Of a stretch of DNA of 64,000 nucleotides, positions 9,333-17,842 are shown piece by piece; within the stretch, counting starts at the first letter, position 1; each line of letters begins with the position of its first letter. Source of the DNA: Edaphobacter lichenicola. GTDB taxonomy: Bacteria; Acidobacteriota; Terriglobia; Terriglobales; Acidobacteriaceae. The stretch lies in the NCBI RefSeq assembly GCF_025264645.1, contig NZ_CP073696.1:1984001-2048000 (forward strand). Direction: 5' to 3'. A program made the translations under genes and the position numbers. The notes beneath the pieces were generated by a model. That model ran no database searches. It saw only the letters and a program-made list of their open reading frames with translations, and was not told where the DNA came from.

Positions 9333-12300
9333 TCAGGCTCTGGCAGGGGAGACCTTTGTTTTGGAGAATCTTCCGAGGATCGTCTTCAGGATGACGTAAA
9401 GAACCGGAATGAAGAAGAGATTGAGGATGGTGGAGAGCACCATGCCTCCGACGATGGCAGTACCGACGGAGTGACGACCGTAGGCTCCGGCACCGGTGGC
9501 GAAGTAAAGAGGACCGACGCCCAGGATGAAGGCGATGGAGGTCATCAGAATCGGCCGGAGGCGGAGTTCGGCCGCCTCAATGGCAGCTTCCGTGATGGTA
9601 CGGCCCTGAGCAAGGAGCTGCTCGGCGAATTCGACGATGAGAATCGAGTTCTTCGCAGAGAGACCGATGAGCATGACGAGACCGATCTGGACGTAGACGT
9701 CGTCGACCAGGCCGCGGAGCGAGACGAGCGAGAGCGCTCCCAGGATTGCCATCGGGACAGCGAGAAGGATGATGAACGGCAGCGCGAAGGACTCGTACTG
9801 AGCCGACAGGGTGAGGTAGACGACCAGTAGGCCGAGGCCGAAGATGATGATGGCCTTGCCTTCGGACTCCACTTCTTCAAGTGCGAGACCGGTCCACGAG
9901 TAGGTCATGCCCTGGAGTTTGTTCTTCTCGAAGAGCTTGACCATGGCCTGGTTGCCTTGACCGGAGCTAAGCCCTGGTGCGGGCGAACCGTCGATCTCGG
10001 CAGAGCGGAAGAGGTTGTAGTGATTGATGACCTGGGGTCCGGAGATCTGCTGGACACTGGCGAGGTTGTCGAGCGGGATCATCTGGCCGGTGTTGGAACG
10101 GACGTAGAACTGACGCAGGTCCTGCGCGTTACGGCGGAATTGCTCGTCTGCCTGGACGTAGACGCGGTAGGAGCGGTTGTTGTAGTTGAAGTCGTTGATG
10201 TAGCTGGAGCCCATGAAGGTTCCGAGCGCAGCGGTGATCTGGCTGAAGGGAACGCCAACGGTTTCGGCTTTCTGCCGATCGACGGTGACCTGGAGCTGCG
10301 GGTCATTCGACGTGAACTGGGTGTTCATGGCAGTGAGGCCAGAGCCTGGAGCGCTGCCTTGTGCGACGAGGGTATGGGCGACGCGAGCAATGTCATCGAA
10401 CGAGTTTCGACCGCCGTCCTGGAGGATGAATTGGAAGCCGCCGACAGTTCCGAGGCCGGCGACGGCGGGTGGTTCCGCTGCGAAGGCGATACCGCCCGGG
10501 ACACCGAAGAGCTTTGGCCCTACGTCGCGGACGATGTTTCTTGCAGTGAATTTGTCACCCATCTTTGTGCGGTCGTTAATGGGCTTGAGCGGCGCAAAGA
10601 TGAGTCCGGAGTTTGGCGAGCTGCCGCCGGCGAGGGAGAAGCCCATGACAGAGAAGGTGCCGAAGACGCCATCGTTTTTCCGAACTACATCCGAGACGCG
10701 ATCGGCGAATTCGGAGGTGTAGCTGAGAGAGGCACCCGGAGGCGTCTGCACGATGATGAGGAAGTAGGACTGGTCTTCTTGAGGGATAAAGGCGGTTGGT
10801 ACGTAGTTGTACATGAACGCCGTGGCTGCAAGGGCACCGACGAAGAACAGCAGCATGACGTAGCGTATGCGCACGACGAAGGTGACGATGCGCGCGTACG
10901 TCCTGATAACCCACTGGATGACGGCTTCGATGGGATTGAGCAGGAAACCCATGATGCCTGTCTTCTTTTGCTCCGGGCGAAGGAGAATGGCGGCCAGCGC
11001 AGGCGAGAGAGTAAGTGCGTTGAAGGCCGAGATCGCAATGGAGAAGGCGATGGTCAGCGAGAACTGCTTGTAGAGAATGCCAGTGGTACCGGGAAAGAAG
11101 CTGACCGGGATGAAGACCGAGATGAGCACGAGCGAGGTCGCGATGACAGCGCTGGTGACCTCGGCCATGGCGATGCTGGTGGCCTTGTGGGGATCGGAGG
11201 AGGTCTGCTCCATGCCGGAGCCGGTCTTCTCGCCCTCGAGAGTATCGGGGGCGTAGGGGTCGGGTTCACTCAGTTCGTGACGCTCCGGTATGACGGAGTG
11301 GCCGGAGAGGTGACGCTGGACGTTTTCGATGACGACGATGGCGTCGTCTACGACGAGACCTGTGGCCAGGGTGATTCCGAAGAGCGTGAGGGAGTTGATG
11401 CTGAAGCCGAAGATCTTGATGAAGGCGAACGTCCCGATGAGGGAGACAGGGATCGTGACGGCGGGAATGATGGTGGCGCGCCAGTCCTGCAGGAAGAGGA
11501 AGATGACGATGACGACGATGACGATCGCTTCGCCGATGGTGGTGACGACTTCGTTCACCGACTCGCCGATGACGAGGGTGGTATCGACGGCGATGATGCC
11601 CTGCATGCCGGGAGGAAAGTTCTTCTGGAGGTCTGCGAGCACGGCGCGGCATTTCTTGTCGACGTCGAGTGCGTTGGCGTTGGAGAGTTGCTGGACACCG
11701 ACACCGATGGCGTCGCCGCCGGAGTATTTGAGCGCAGTGCTGTAGGTTTCAGCGCCCAACTCTGCGCGGCCAACGTCTCTGAGCAGTACAACGCCGCCGG
11801 CGGTTGGGTTGTTTTTTATAACGATGTTTTCAAACTGTTTGGGGTCGTCGAATCGGCCGATGGCACGGATTGCCATCTGGAATTGCTGCTTGGGGTCTGA
11901 GGGTGGCTGCCCGAGTTGGCCAGCGGGAACTTCAACGTTCTGTTCGGCAAGTGCGTTGGTGACATCGAGAGCAGTAAGGCCGCGGGCGGCGAGGCGATTG
12001 GGGTCAAGCCAAAGGCGCATCGCGTACTTGCGTTCGCCAAAGATGACGACCGCACCGACGCCGGGAACGCGTTTGAGCGCGTCGCTGACGTAGACGTCGA
12101 GATAGTTTGAGATGAAGGCCTGCGAGAGCGAGTGGTCAGGCGAGATGAAGCCTGCGGCGAAGACGAAGTTTGAGTTCGCCTTGGTGATGCTGATACCGGT
12201 GTTGTTGACTGTCGCTGGCAGACGCCCCTGAACGGTGGCGACGCGGTTTTGTACGTCAACGGCGGCGATATCGAGGTTGTACCCGGTATCAAAGGTAACG

Positions 12301-12575
12301 GTGATGGCCGAGGTGCCGTCGTTGGAGCTGGTAGAGCTCATGTACCGCATGCCCTCGACGCCGTTGATGGCCTGCTCGAGGATGATGGTGACTGCGGACT
12401 CGACGTCTTTGGAGTTAGCGCCGATGTAGTTGCTGGTGACAACGACCTGTGGCGGCGCGAGATCGGGATAGAGCGAGATCGGCAGAGACGGGATGCAGAC
12501 CGCGCCGGCGAGAACGATCAAAAGCGCACAGACCGTTGCGAAGATCGGGCGACGAATAAAAAAGTCTACGAACAA
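9333..12575 (-). CDS. RND multidrug efflux pump, inner-membrane subunit (HAE1/AcrB family)
   Basis: 1080 aa. The N-terminus MFVDFFIRRPIFATVCALL is typical. Proton-relay residues are present: the Asp-Asp pair in TGLVVDDAIVVIENV (TM4) and the TM10 lysine in IGLSAKNSILIVEFAEQ. The porter-domain segments (VTSNYIGANSKDVESAV, SDALKRVPGVGAV) fit an AcrB-like homotrimer that exports hydrophobic drugs. An unusual stretch of about 38 residues, rich in Pro, Glu and Asp (RHELSEPDPYAPDTLEGEKT), sits between the TM4 region and TM5, where AcrB has a shorter loop. The adaptor gene starts upstream and ends 93 bp before this one. No TolC-like gene is adjacent. Confidence 0.97.
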   Translation of the reverse strand: MFVDFFIRRPIFATVCALLIVLAGAVCIPSLPISLYPDLAPPQVVVTSNYIGANSKDVESAVTIILEQAINGVEGMRYMSSTSSNDGTSAITVTFDTGYNLDIAAVDVQNRVATVQGRLPATVNNTGISITKANSNFVFAAGFISPDHSLSQAFISNYLDVYVSDALKRVPGVGAVVIFGERKYAMRLWLDPNRLAARGLTALDVTNALAEQNVEVPAGQLGQPPSDPKQQFQMAIRAIGRFDDPKQFENIVIKNNPTAGGVVLLRDVGRAELGAETYSTALKYSGGDAIGVGVQQLSNANALDVDKKCRAVLADLQKNFPPGMQGIIAVDTTLVIGESVNEVVTTIGEAIVIVVIVIFLFLQDWRATIIPAVTIPVSLIGTFAFIKIFGFSINSLTLFGITLATGLVVDDAIVVIENVQRHLSGHSVIPERHELSEPDPYAPDTLEGEKTGSGMEQTSSDPHKATSIAMAEVTSAVIATSLVLISVFIPVSFFPGTTGILYKQFSLTIAFSIAISAFNALTLSPALAAILLRPEQKKTGIMGFLLNPIEAVIQWVIRTYARIVTFVVRIRYVMLLFFVGALAATAFMYNYVPTAFIPQEDQSYFLIIVQTPPGASLSYTSEFADRVSDVVRKNDGVFGTFSVMGFSLAGGSSPNSGLIFAPLKPINDRTKMGDKFTARNIVRDVGPKLFGVPGGIAFAAEPPAVAGLGTVGGFQFILQDGGRNSFDDIARVAHTLVAQGSAPGSGLTAMNTQFTSNDPQLQVTVDRQKAETVGVPFSQITAALGTFMGSSYINDFNYNNRSYRVYVQADEQFRRNAQDLRQFYVRSNTGQMIPLDNLASVQQISGPQVINHYNLFRSAEIDGSPAPGLSSGQGNQAMVKLFEKNKLQGMTYSWTGLALEEVESEGKAIIIFGLGLLVVYLTLSAQYESFALPFIILLAVPMAILGALSLVSLRGLVDDVYVQIGLVMLIGLSAKNSILIVEFAEQLLAQGRTITEAAIEAAELRLRPILMTSIAFILGVGPLYFATGAGAYGRHSVGTAIVGGMVLSTILNLFFIPVLYVILKTILGRFSKTKVSPARA

Positions 12576-12668
12576 GGGCGACCTCTAACCGGCTCGGATG
12601 GCCCGGGGGTGGAGCGAAGATTGGTGCGGAGTGGAAGACCACTCCGCAGGAACAACTACGGCCAGCGG

Positions 12669-13760
12669 TTAGCCAAGAGGCTTGACCGGCGCGCCTTCCT
12701 GCAAAAACTGCAGACCTGACGTGATGACCTTCTGGCCGACCTGGAGACCGCCAAGAACGGGATAGGTGTTGCCGACGGTTTCGCCTACAGTAACTGGCAC
12801 TTGATGGGCGATGTAGCCTTCGCCTTTGGGGGTCGCAACATAGACGAAGGTTTGACCGCCTACGAGACTGACTGCAAGCACGGGAACCGTTGGAGCGGGA
12901 GCGGTGCTCCAGGTGACTCGGGCCTTGACCAGTTGCTGATTGCGAAGAAGCTGCTCGGTGCGTGGGATCTCGGCCTTGGCAAGAATGCTCTGCAGGCCGT
13001 TGTCGACTTGAGGCGAGAGGAAGCTGATGCTTGATTTCACGACCACATTGCCGGCGGTGTCGAGGATCTGGACGGGCAGACCCTTGCGAACAACGCTGGC
13101 GCGCTCGGTAGGGATGTAGATGTAAGCTTCGAGGTCTGCGTTTTCATCCACAGTGGTAAGGAGCGTGGTGGGAGAGACGTAGTCGCCAAGGTGGACTGGG
13201 ATGTCGCCGACAACGCCGTTGAACGGCGCGCGGATGTCGTAGTAGGCGAGCTGCTGCTTCTGGGTATCGGTGAGGGCTGCGTTGGACTCGTAGTCGCCCT
13301 TGGAGTTTTCGAAGGCTTGGTTTGCCTGATCGTAGGCATCGCGTGAGACCACACCGGCCTCGTAGAGCTTGCGCTGACGCTCAACTTCGATCTTGTTGTA
13401 GTCGTAGACGGCCTTCTTCTGTGCCTGAGTTCCCTGCTGCGACTGGACCGAAGCAACCTGCTTCAGCGGATCAATGCGCATCAGCACCTGTCCTGCTTTG
13501 ACGACGTCTCCGGACTTCACGAAGATTTTTACAAGGTTGCCGTCAACCTGCGGCTGCATGGTCGAGGAACGGCGGCTCTTAATCGTCGCAACGTAGGTAT
13601 CGGAGTTGGGCACCGGCGACAGCGTGACCGGTGCTACCTGCACAGGCATCGCCTGCGGAGGTGGTGGCGGCGGAGCGGCAGCCTTACAACCTGAGATCAG
13701 GCATGCGGCCGCACAAAGAAAGAGGGATAGAACGCGGCGGGTGTTCACGATCAGAGGCAC
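12669..13760 (-). CDS. RND efflux periplasmic adaptor lipoprotein (AcrA/MexA family)
   Basis: 363 aa. A lipoprotein signal peptide ends in LISGC near residue 24, followed by a flexible Ala-Pro linker (AAAPPPPPPQAMPVQ). After it come a biotinyl-lipoyl-like half (SSTMQPQVDGNLVKIFVKSGDVVKAGQVLMRID), an alpha-helical hairpin (KAVYDYNKIEVERQRKLYEAG), the second lipoyl half (YYDIRAPFNGVVGDIPVHLGDYV) and a beta-barrel domain. It links the inner-membrane pump encoded directly downstream to an outer-membrane channel not found here. The upstream 230 bp (13761-13992) would hold the operon promoter; no regulator gene is adjacent. Confidence 0.96.
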   Translation of the reverse strand: MPLIVNTRRVLSLFLCAAACLISGCKAAAPPPPPPQAMPVQVAPVTLSPVPNSDTYVATIKSRRSSTMQPQVDGNLVKIFVKSGDVVKAGQVLMRIDPLKQVASVQSQQGTQAQKKAVYDYNKIEVERQRKLYEAGVVSRDAYDQANQAFENSKGDYESNAALTDTQKQQLAYYDIRAPFNGVVGDIPVHLGDYVSPTTLLTTVDENADLEAYIYIPTERASVVRKGLPVQILDTAGNVVVKSSISFLSPQVDNGLQSILAKAEIPRTEQLLRNQQLVKARVTWSTAPAPTVPVLAVSLVGGQTFVYVATPKGEGYIAHQVPVTVGETVGNTYPVLGGLQVGQKVITSGLQFLQEGAPVKPLG

Positions 13761-13992
13761 AGTACTTCTCCTTCACGGGCGGTGACATCTACGGCAGGCC
13801 ACCGAATCAAGTTGCAGAGTGCGGTGGACAGAAAGATTTGCAACGCAACGTTCTGCAGATCAACGATTTATCTAGCGACAGCTCTTGGAGTTCCATTTTA
13901 GATGAAGCAATGGTTGCGAAAGGTTCGTAAATTGAAACGAAAGAGTCGCTTAGAGCAGATTTGCCCATTTTAGCGATGCGATTGAAGGGCTT

Positions 13993-14760
13993 TTACGCGT
14001 CCAAACTGCTCTTTTCAGCAAATGAAAATGGATTGAAGCTCTCGTGGCGGTCATAGGCGTCGGCGTGTTCTGCACGCTTGAGCCAGTTGATCACCAGATA
14101 CGTGATCGGGGTGGCGATCACCTCGTAACCGACCTTCAAGGCGTAACCAGTAACAATAATGTTGATCAGAACGCGGACAGGGTAGATGCCGCCGAAGGTC
14201 ATGGTGATGACTAGAACTGTATCGACGGCCTGCCCGACGACGGTGGACCCGATGGTTCGTGTCCAGAGTTTGCGGCCGTTTGTGATGAGCTTCAAGCGCG
14301 CCATGGTGTAGGAGTTGGCGAACTCGCCCGCCCAGAATGCGATGAGGCTGGCTGCGAGGATTCTCGGGATAAAGCCGAAGACCGTCGAGAACGCCTGCTG
14401 GTTGCGCCAGCCCGGGGCGGATGGGAGCGCAATGACAATCGCTCCGATGAAGTACAGAAGGGTCGTTCCGAAGAAGCCAAGCCAGATGGCGCGACGCGAG
14501 GCGGCGAAGCCATAGACTTCGGTGAAAACGTCTCCAAAGATATAGGTAACGGGAAACAACAACACCGCGCCACTGACCGCAAATGGGCCTATTGACCGCC
14601 CAAGTATGGAGAGCGGCCCGAGCAGACAAACCTTCTGCGCGATCAGGTTCGAGACGAGCAGTATGACAACAAACGCAGTCGTCAGAGCGTCGAGATATTT
14701 AAAGCTGCGGGCGGTGGAGCGCGTCGTCTCTGTTTGAGCCGTATCGAGTTGCGAAGGCAT
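13993..14760 (-). CDS. VUT/YhhQ family transporter (putative queuosine precursor transporter)
   Basis: 255 aa from the ATG at 14760 (MPSQLDTAQTETTRS); an upstream in-frame ATG at 14805 would add 15 residues. It has about six hydrophobic helices and the family hallmark LFPVTYIFGDVFTEVYGFAASRRAIWLGF. Further conserved parts are FWAGEFANSYTMARLK and IGSTVVGQAVDTVLVITMTF. Characterised members take up queuosine precursors such as preQ0, preQ1 or queuine through the inner membrane. Its start faces the tRNA-Glu gene about 110 bp away on the opposite strand. No riboswitch-like leader fits in that gap. Confidence 0.9.
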   Translation of the reverse strand: MPSQLDTAQTETTRSTARSFKYLDALTTAFVVILLVSNLIAQKVCLLGPLSILGRSIGPFAVSGAVLLFPVTYIFGDVFTEVYGFAASRRAIWLGFFGTTLLYFIGAIVIALPSAPGWRNQQAFSTVFGFIPRILAASLIAFWAGEFANSYTMARLKLITNGRKLWTRTIGSTVVGQAVDTVLVITMTFGGIYPVRVLINIIVTGYALKVGYEVIATPITYLVINWLKRAEHADAYDRHESFNPFSFAEKSSLDA

Positions 14761-14869
14761 GCCTACAGTATGCCGTGCGTGAGAGAGGTGCGCCAATTTT
14801 GACACGGCATGCCTCTATTGTTAGCGTTGAACGTGGTGAGGGTACCGCTGAGACCGTCATCTTCCAAGG

Positions 14870-14947
14870 GTCCCCGTCGTCTAGCCCGGCCCAGGACACC
14901 GCCCTTTCACGGCGATAACATGGGTTCGAATCCCATCGGGGACACCA
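14870..14947 (+). tRNA. tRNA-Glu (anticodon TTC), CCA encoded
   Basis: A full cloverleaf can be drawn: acceptor stem GTCCCCG (14870-14876) with CGGGGAC (14937-14943), discriminator A at 14944 and genome-encoded CCA to 14947. The anticodon loop CTTTCAC (14904-14910) gives TTC, and the T-arm is ATGGG-TTCGAAT-CCCAT. The D-loop AGCCCGGCC resembles other bacterial tRNA-Glu. The outermost anticodon-stem pair (27-43) would be C-A instead of the usual C-G. The large serine recombinase gene on the other strand ends inside the anticodon loop, marking the tRNA as a likely integration site. Confidence 0.95.
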
Positions 14948-16448
14948 ACAATCTTTTTTTACTTCTAGTCGCTTCCAACATGCTGAAAAGGGATGAATTG
15001 GAGTGGTTCAAAATCCCTTGCTCTGGCGAGTACAGCAAACCGTCTTGGAAGAGCAAATTTTGAACTCGCTGTCTCTGCTCTGGCGCGGCGATCTCCCACG
15101 CTCTTGCAATGTCCGTCAGGTGAATCTCGGCAAATCGTATGAAGGCATCGAAGGTATCCCGTTGAGAGCCTAGAGCACGCATCTCCTGCTCCGTTACCGC
15201 TATCTCGCCTCCAAACTCCGCATCGTCTTCTTTGAACTGCTCCGCCGTGATCGTACCCCGCAGCATCGCATCGCGGAGGGCGCGTCTAAGTTGTCTTTGC
15301 TCATCGAGACGTGCCTTCAACTTCCTTTCCTGTTTCTCCACGTCTCCCTGCTTTTCAGCCCAGACTTTAGCCGCGATCATGGGGAACTCTGAAAGTGCCG
15401 CAGAGTTGGGACGCAGCTTACGCAATAGAGCGACAAACTCGCCTTCGAGCTTATCCTTCGGAAGCTTTACCGCTCGACAACCCGCACGTCTGCACCAGTA
15501 GTAGCCATACCTCTGCCCCTTGCACAATGCGCCTGTCAACGGAGTGCCGCAGACCTCACACTTTACAAGGCACTTCAAGGGAAGAATAGGGTTGAACTTT
15601 CTCTTCGGAGCCGCGCTCGGACGCTTCCCACTCAATATCTCCTGCACACGGTCAAACAACTCTTGGCTCACAATAGGCGTGTGAAGACCACGTCGCGGTA
15701 CAAAACTCTCATCGCTTGGAAGCGTTACCCAGCCAGCGTACAAGGCATTCCCTAGCACTGCCTGAAAGGTCTGCGGAGTCAGCGCCTTCCCGCGTGTGGT
15801 TTTCAGACCATCATCTGTAATGATTTTGAGCACTTCAGTTTTCTTGTATCGTCCGGTACCCACTAGCTCGAATGCGCGGGCGATCAGGGAGGCACGCTCA
15901 GGGTCAGGCACTATATTTGCGCCAACGTTCCCACCGACGTTCTTGTATCCAATTGGAGCCTTCCACGGAAACCGCCCAGCACTCACAGCAGCAATTGTTC
16001 TCTCCTTCATCTTCTTTGACAGAGCGTTTGAGAAGTATTCGTTGAAGGTGCCGAAGATACCAGCCTGCATCTTGCCTTCGGGGCTTTCGTCAATGCTGGA
16101 CTCGTTGACAGAGCGCACGAGAATCCCGATCCTGTTCAGTTCGTAAAAAGTCTGGCCTTGATCCTGCAAATTTCGTGCAAGACGACTAAGGTCTTGCACG
16201 ACGACAAACGCGATGTCACGCTGATTCATCTTGCAATATGCGAGCATCTGCTGAAATGCGGGCCTGTCTGTTGATCGGGCAGACTCCCCCGGATCAACAA
16301 ATACCTGTGCGACGTGAATGCCCATTCTCTTGCAGTAGTCTCTGCATTGTTGCTCTTGGTTTTGCAGGTTGAGGGGGCCGTTTGCCTGCTCATCAGTTGA
16401 AACCCTGACGTAGACAACGGCCCCATTTCCCTGCCCCGTTTTTTGCAT
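14907..16448 (-). CDS. large serine recombinase (integrase) ending inside tRNA-Glu
   Basis: 513 aa from the ATG at 16448, which has a strong GAGGAGG Shine-Dalgarno 8 nt upstream; the frame extension to 16574 is rejected. Domain order: an N-terminal resolvase catalytic domain with nucleophile Ser in VYVRVSTDEQA and arginines in DLSRLARNLQDQG; a recombinase domain (GRFPWKAPIGYKNV, GKALTPQTFQAVLGNALYAG); a zinc ribbon (CEVCGTPLTG, CRRAGCRAV); and a charged coiled coil (EKQERKLKARLDEQ). The last 12 or so residues (VSPMGFEPMLSP) are the antisense translation of the tRNA 3' half, and the stop codon falls at 14907-14909. This places the attachment junction in or next to the tRNA, so the gene probably drives integration of the island. 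Confidence 0.93.
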   Translation of the reverse strand: MQKTGQGNGAVVYVRVSTDEQANGPLNLQNQEQQCRDYCKRMGIHVAQVFVDPGESARSTDRPAFQQMLAYCKMNQRDIAFVVVQDLSRLARNLQDQGQTFYELNRIGILVRSVNESSIDESPEGKMQAGIFGTFNEYFSNALSKKMKERTIAAVSAGRFPWKAPIGYKNVGGNVGANIVPDPERASLIARAFELVGTGRYKKTEVLKIITDDGLKTTRGKALTPQTFQAVLGNALYAGWVTLPSDESFVPRRGLHTPIVSQELFDRVQEILSGKRPSAAPKRKFNPILPLKCLVKCEVCGTPLTGALCKGQRYGYYWCRRAGCRAVKLPKDKLEGEFVALLRKLRPNSAALSEFPMIAAKVWAEKQGDVEKQERKLKARLDEQRQLRRALRDAMLRGTITAEQFKEDDAEFGGEIAVTEQEMRALGSQRDTFDAFIRFAEIHLTDIARAWEIAAPEQRQRVQNLLFQDGLLYSPEQGILNHSNSSLFSMLEATRSKKRLLVSPMGFEPMLSP

Positions 16449-16482
16449 AAGCCCGCCTCCTCGCGTGCCCAGTGTAGGGATG

Positions 16483-16665
16483 TTAGGCGGCCTTTTGGGA
16501 CACGCTTTCCGACATATAGGTCGCCCGTTGCTCCGGTGAAAGACTACCGAAGATGCAGGCAAATATGTCGGCAAGATGTTCCATCTGTTCGAGCCGCTGC
16601 TGGTTTGTTATGTCCGAGGACGTCGGCGTTCCAGCACTTGCCTTAGCCCCACTAAAGCGCGACAA
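16483..16665 (-). CDS. small ORF upstream of the serine recombinase
   Basis: 60 codons beginning with TTG at 16665 and ending 34 bp before the recombinase start, in the same direction. The predicted peptide ends with an amphipathic helix (QQRLEQMEHLADIFACIFG, then LSPEQRATYMSESV). This composition looks more protein-like than random frames, and the position suggests a small accessory or recombination-directionality-type protein cotranscribed with the recombinase. No family is recognised and the start lacks a clear Shine-Dalgarno. It could be non-coding leader. Confidence 0.4.
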   Translation of the reverse strand: MSRFSGAKASAGTPTSSDITNQQRLEQMEHLADIFACIFGSLSPEQRATYMSESVSQKAA

Positions 16666-16747
16666 GTTATCGCGCCATTCTGTCCTGCGTTAAAATCCAC
16701 CATCTTGTGAATGATGCGGGCTTTACTCCTACCCGTTCGCAGAACTT

Positions 16748-16789
16748 GAGGTACTGTTGGTACCTCCTGTCGATCGATGTTTGAAACAT
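16748..16789. promoter_or_regulatory. two adjacent palindromes upstream of the recombinase unit
   Basis: A perfect inverted repeat GAGGTAC-TGTTG-GTACCTC spans 16748-16766. Only 10 bp later a 13-bp palindrome ATGTTTGAAACAT spans 16777-16789, itself flanked by ATCGAT copies. They lie about 85-125 bp upstream of the small ORF and the recombinase. I read them as probable operator sites for control of the integrase. Recombinase-binding sites are an alternative. Confidence 0.45.
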
Positions 16790-16870
16790 AAATCGATGAT
16801 GGACTTATAGCTCGATTTTTAGAGGCGCTAACAATTCAAAACGAATTATGTACGGGGATAACGGTGAATT

Positions 16871-17473
16871 TCAGACGCCCCAAAACTCCAAAATCTGCTT
16901 GCGAGATTCATGGTCAAGGTCTTTACCGAGAGGAACCTCGTCTTTGAATCCAAGCCGCTTGAGAAAACTTCGCAGCCGAAATACGGCAACGCGAAACGCT
17001 TCGCCACAGTCTTCGCAGCTCAGGCCAAGATTTCTCTTCCGAGGTTTTTGTCTAGGAGGCATCGGACGCTTGTGATCGCACCCCCTGAGCTTCATGGCTA
17101 TCTCACACCACGACATGCCCACTGTGTGCAGCCCGAGAGCTCGAATGGCCAACCGAGAAATCTCATCCCGAGGACGACCTCTGGAGCGGCCGGTCGCGCG
17201 CCCTAGCCGCCTTACAGCCGCTAGTCTCTCCTTGTCAGACATCTCGCCGTCCTTGAGAGCCTCGTCGATCCTCTTCAGCCGCTCCGCTTCGGAGAAAGGT
17301 TTCAACGGCAGATACAACCAATCGAGAATCTCGCCAGCTTCTTCCGTGGCAAGCTTTCTGATCTCCTCGTCGTCGGACAGGAGATCATCTTTCAAAGTCT
17401 CCAGATGACGCCTAAGTTTGCCCTCGACGTCGAAGAGCCAGCGAATGTAAAACTCTGCTGATACTTTGCTCAT
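16871..17473 (-). CDS. hypothetical protein, 200 aa, island-encoded
   Basis: No family recognised. The N-terminal half is acidic and helical (LETLKDDLLSDDEEIRKLATEEAGEILDWLY, read in pieces). The middle holds a basic GRATGRSRGRPRDE patch, then ALGLHTVGMSWCEIAMKLRGC, which resembles a helix-turn-helix (WCEIAMKL). It is followed by a KPRKRNLGLSCEDCGEAF stretch with a CxxC pair and a basic FRVAVFRLRSFLKRLGF helix. DNA binding is plausible but inferred. A GATAAT box stands 8 bp before the ATG on the coding strand, so the transcript may be leaderless. It sits between the two recombinase genes, which point outward from it on either side. Confidence 0.7.
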   Translation of the reverse strand: MSKVSAEFYIRWLFDVEGKLRRHLETLKDDLLSDDEEIRKLATEEAGEILDWLYLPLKPFSEAERLKRIDEALKDGEMSDKERLAAVRRLGRATGRSRGRPRDEISRLAIRALGLHTVGMSWCEIAMKLRGCDHKRPMPPRQKPRKRNLGLSCEDCGEAFRVAVFRLRSFLKRLGFKDEVPLGKDLDHESRKQILEFWGV

Positions 17474-17606
17474 GGTCTGCGATTATCCAACACGTCGCGG
17501 TGTTGACCGCGCCAAAGGTAGTTTTTGGGAGGTGCCCCAGGGGACTCCCCACCCTCCGGCATCCTCCTGGGGAGGTAACCACCCTTTTTGAAGAAGGTTT
17601 TACATC
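17474..17606. promoter_or_regulatory. promoter/hairpin region upstream of the 200-aa island gene
   Basis: Close to the ATG at 17473 is a perfect inverted repeat CAACAC-GTCGCG-GTGTTG (17488-17505). On the minus strand the downstream arm is followed directly by GATAAT and 8 nt later by the ATG, so the repeat sits in the promoter spacer. Beyond it, 17528-17575 is GC-rich with nested repeats, including the hairpin CCTCC-TGG-GGAGG (17563-17575). It may be an operator or recombination site; no protein is encoded here. Confidence 0.4.
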
Positions 17607-17822
17607 TTGACGCCGAACTACGGTTATCCGTTTCTTCTATGGTTTCTACCCATGCTTCTAGGCACTCTTCTCACGTGCTTTATTTTCACTAAACTATTGC
17701 AAATAAATGATTTAATAGATTTACTAGCCGTATTGTGGGCGCCTTTTGACACTTTTATGAATTTGCCTCCAGAACGCCCTTCCAGGCCCAGCCCGAGTGG
17801 TCTTTTAGAATCTGCTACTTAA
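17607..17822 (+). CDS. possible small membrane protein
   Basis: 71 codons from a TTG at 17607, with a GAAGAAGG purine stretch about 10 nt upstream. The product would have one strong hydrophobic segment (PFLLWFLPMLLGTLLTCFIF), a second weaker one (LIDLLAVLWAPFDTFM) and a Pro/Ser-rich tail. The DNA is distinctly AT-rich compared with neighbours. No homologue is recognised. It ends about 55 bp before the resolvase gene. It may be a non-coding leader that happens to be open, and I rate it as marginal. Confidence 0.3.
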   Translation: MTPNYGYPFLLWFLPMLLGTLLTCFIFTKLLQINDLIDLLAVLWAPFDTFMNLPPERPSRPSPSGLLESAT

Positions 17823-17842
17823 CTTATTCTGTAGAATTTGTG

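Noticed and set aside
9957..11900. 647-codon plus-strand frame opposite the RND pump
   Set aside because: It is antisense to a clear AcrB-family gene, has an extremely acidic repetitive composition and is explained by codon bias.
16449..16574. N-terminal extension of the large serine recombinase
   Set aside because: The ATG at 16448 has GAGGAGG at good spacing and begins just before the conserved catalytic domain; the extension overlaps the small upstream ORF region.
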